The position numbers were made by a program, and so were the translations under genes. The notes beneath the pieces are model-generated. The model had not been told where the DNA came from. It did no database searches and saw only the letters and a program-made list of their open reading frames with translations. From an uncultured Lachnospiraceae bacterium (GTDB lineage: Bacteria; Bacillota; Clostridia; Lachnospirales; Lachnospiraceae): a stretch of DNA of 7,375 bases. The stretch spans positions 29,908 to 37,282 of the forward strand of contig CAJUTD010000025.1 of assembly GCA_910589635.1 (NCBI GenBank), written 5' to 3'. How positions within the stretch are numbered: position 1 is the first letter of the stretch; each line of letters opens with the position of its first letter. Of this stretch, positions 6,977-7,375 are shown piece after piece.

Positions 6977-7011
6977 CCTTAAACCATTTGTCCTGCCTTA
7001 AGCCATTTGCC
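6977..7011 (-). repeat. Pair of 16-bp direct repeats in the response-regulator leader
   Basis: On the minus strand, GGCAAATGGCTTAAGG (7011-6996) and GACAAATGGTTTAAGG (6992-6977) match at 14 of 16 positions with a 19-nt period, about two helical turns. Both fall between the -10 box and the start codon, and the second copy's AAGG is the beginning of the AAGGAGG ribosome binding site. Tandem sites of this kind could bind the response regulator itself (autoregulation) or act at RNA level by offering a second AAGG. Function is inferred. Confidence 0.5.
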
Positions 7012-7013
7012 AT

Positions 7014-7042
7014 ATCATAACATATTCCCTGATACCAGTAAA
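7014..7042 (-). promoter_or_regulatory. Likely sigma-A promoter of the two-component operon
   Basis: On the minus strand, TTTACT (7042-7037) is separated by 17 nt from TATGAT (7019-7014). The -35 matches consensus at four of six positions and the -10 at five of six. The expected start near 7007 gives a leader of about 45 nt before the regulator ATG at 6962. The imperfect -35 is directly adjoined by an inverted repeat, which would suit an activator-dependent or autoregulated promoter. Confidence 0.55.
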
Positions 7043-7068
7043 TGGACTGCACGCACTGTACAGTCCAT
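7042..7068. promoter_or_regulatory. Inverted repeat abutting the -35 box (operator or weak terminator)
   Basis: ATGGACTG (7042-7049) pairs with CAGTCCAT (7061-7068) around an 11-nt loop, and two or three further pairs are possible if a G-U is allowed. Within it ACTGTACAGT (7055-7064) is a perfect 10-bp palindrome. As the first structure after the stop codon of the upstream gene it could end that transcript, but on the minus strand only three T residues follow before a CTGG, so it is a poor intrinsic terminator. Its contact with the -35 box makes a protein-binding site equally plausible. Confidence 0.45.
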
Positions 7069-7086
7069 CTATTTTCAACTCTTTTT

Positions 7087-7375
7087 CTAATTCTTAGCAG
7101 AATTCCCAGTCTTTTTCTGGGTATTCTGTGTTTTGTCCTCCTGCTTGCTCTCTGTTCCCGTTTTTCCTTTCTGTGCATCCTTGTCTTCTGTTTTTGCTGC
7201 ATCTTGTTTCTTATCCGCTAATTTATCGCTGCTTGCCGTTCCCGCGCTGCCCTTCGTCTTGTCTGCCGTCTTGTCATTTTCCACATTGGTTTTGGGCTGC
7301 GTAGAACTTGCCGTTCCCGTGCTGCCCTTCGTCTTGTCTGCCGTCTTGTCATTTTCCACATTGGTTTTGGGCTGC
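7087..7375 (-). CDS. C-terminal part of an unidentified Lys/Asp/Thr-rich repeat-tailed protein (partial)
   Basis: The reading frame ends with TAG at 7087-7089 and stays open to the window edge, so the true start lies outside; about 95 residues are visible. The visible part is extremely hydrophilic, made mostly of Lys, Asp, Thr, Ala, Ser, Gly, Gln and Glu, with no Cys, no aromatic residues and no membrane segment. It contains a 25-residue unit beginning QPKTNVENDKTADKTKGS, seen about twice, then a non-repeating charged tail ending in NSAKN. Tails like this occur at the C-termini of cell-envelope proteins of clostridia, including class A penicillin-binding proteins, but nothing diagnostic is visible and I do not assign a function. 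The unambiguous codon-periodic repeat and the clean stop support it being a real gene. It lies 124 nt upstream of the response regulator gene on the same strand. Confidence 0.7.
   Translation of the reverse strand, partial: QPKTNVENDKTADKTKGSTGTASSTQPKTNVENDKTADKTKGSAGTASSDKLADKKQDAAKTEDKDAQKGKTGTESKQEDKTQNTQKKTGNSAKN
7232..7375 (-). repeat. 75-bp in-frame tandem repeat (at least two copies, cut by the window edge)
   Basis: Positions 7232-7300 and 7307-7375 are identical except for one base (7245 C versus 7320 T), a period of exactly 75 bp, or 25 codons. The single difference turns Ala into Thr in the protein. The second copy is cut by the edge, so further copies may follow. Such near-identity points to recent duplication or ongoing slippage. 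Confidence 0.9.

Noticed and set aside
4952..7068. The two-component pair as a vancomycin-resistance vanRS cluster
   Set aside because: No ligase, dehydrogenase or D-Ala-D-Ala peptidase gene is visible; VanR/VanS-like pairs are common in clostridia without resistance functions.
6963..7202. N-terminal extension of the response regulator to 318 residues
   Set aside because: It would add 80 basic, low-complexity residues that overlap the preceding gene in another frame, and the internal ATG at 6962 has a strong Shine-Dalgarno and starts the receiver domain.

Overview
The window looks like chromosomal DNA of an anaerobic, low-to-mid GC Firmicute, most likely a Lachnospiraceae-type gut clostridium. 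This is inferred from strong AGGAGG-type ribosome binding sites, near-consensus sigma-A promoters, tight operon packing, and the style of the VanR/VanS-like two-component pair and the short HypB. Every gene I can support is on the minus strand, so in transcription order the window reads from position 7375 down to 1.

Region 1 (7375-7087) is the C-terminal end of an unidentified, highly hydrophilic Lys/Asp/Thr-rich protein with a near-perfect 75-bp (25-residue) tandem repeat. It runs off the window edge. Region 2 (7086-6963) is a short regulatory stretch: an inverted repeat abutting a -35 box, a plausible sigma-A promoter, and two 19-nt-spaced direct repeats in the leader, the second running into the Shine-Dalgarno sequence. 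Region 3 (6962-4952) is an OmpR/PhoB-type response regulator with an overlapping membrane HAMP/HisKA sensor kinase, clearly co-transcribed.

Region 4 (4951-4610) has no credible gene. It holds a ~197-bp palindromic element (4691-4887) whose two long closing stems enclose three further hairpins, giving a cloverleaf-like fold. Next to it is a perfect-consensus promoter (TTGACA, 17 nt, TATAAT) and a FadR/GntR-like operator (TGGT-N3-ACCA) in the leader of the next operon.

Region 5 (4609-90) is a tight three-gene operon: a short HypB-type nickel-insertion GTPase, a Trp/Tyr-rich polytopic membrane protein of unknown function (DUF5692-like from memory), and a 917-residue multi-cluster Fe-S/FAD/NAD(P) oxidoreductase built around a GltD-like core. 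No hydrogenase subunit and no hypA, C, D, E or F is visible. A nickel GTPase, an uncharacterised membrane protein and a large electron-transfer flavoprotein under one strong, apparently regulated promoter is the best candidate for an undescribed system here. One model is that the flavoprotein passes electrons between NAD(P)H, Fe-S clusters and a membrane partner, with HypB serving a nickel enzyme. The substrate cannot be read from the sequence.
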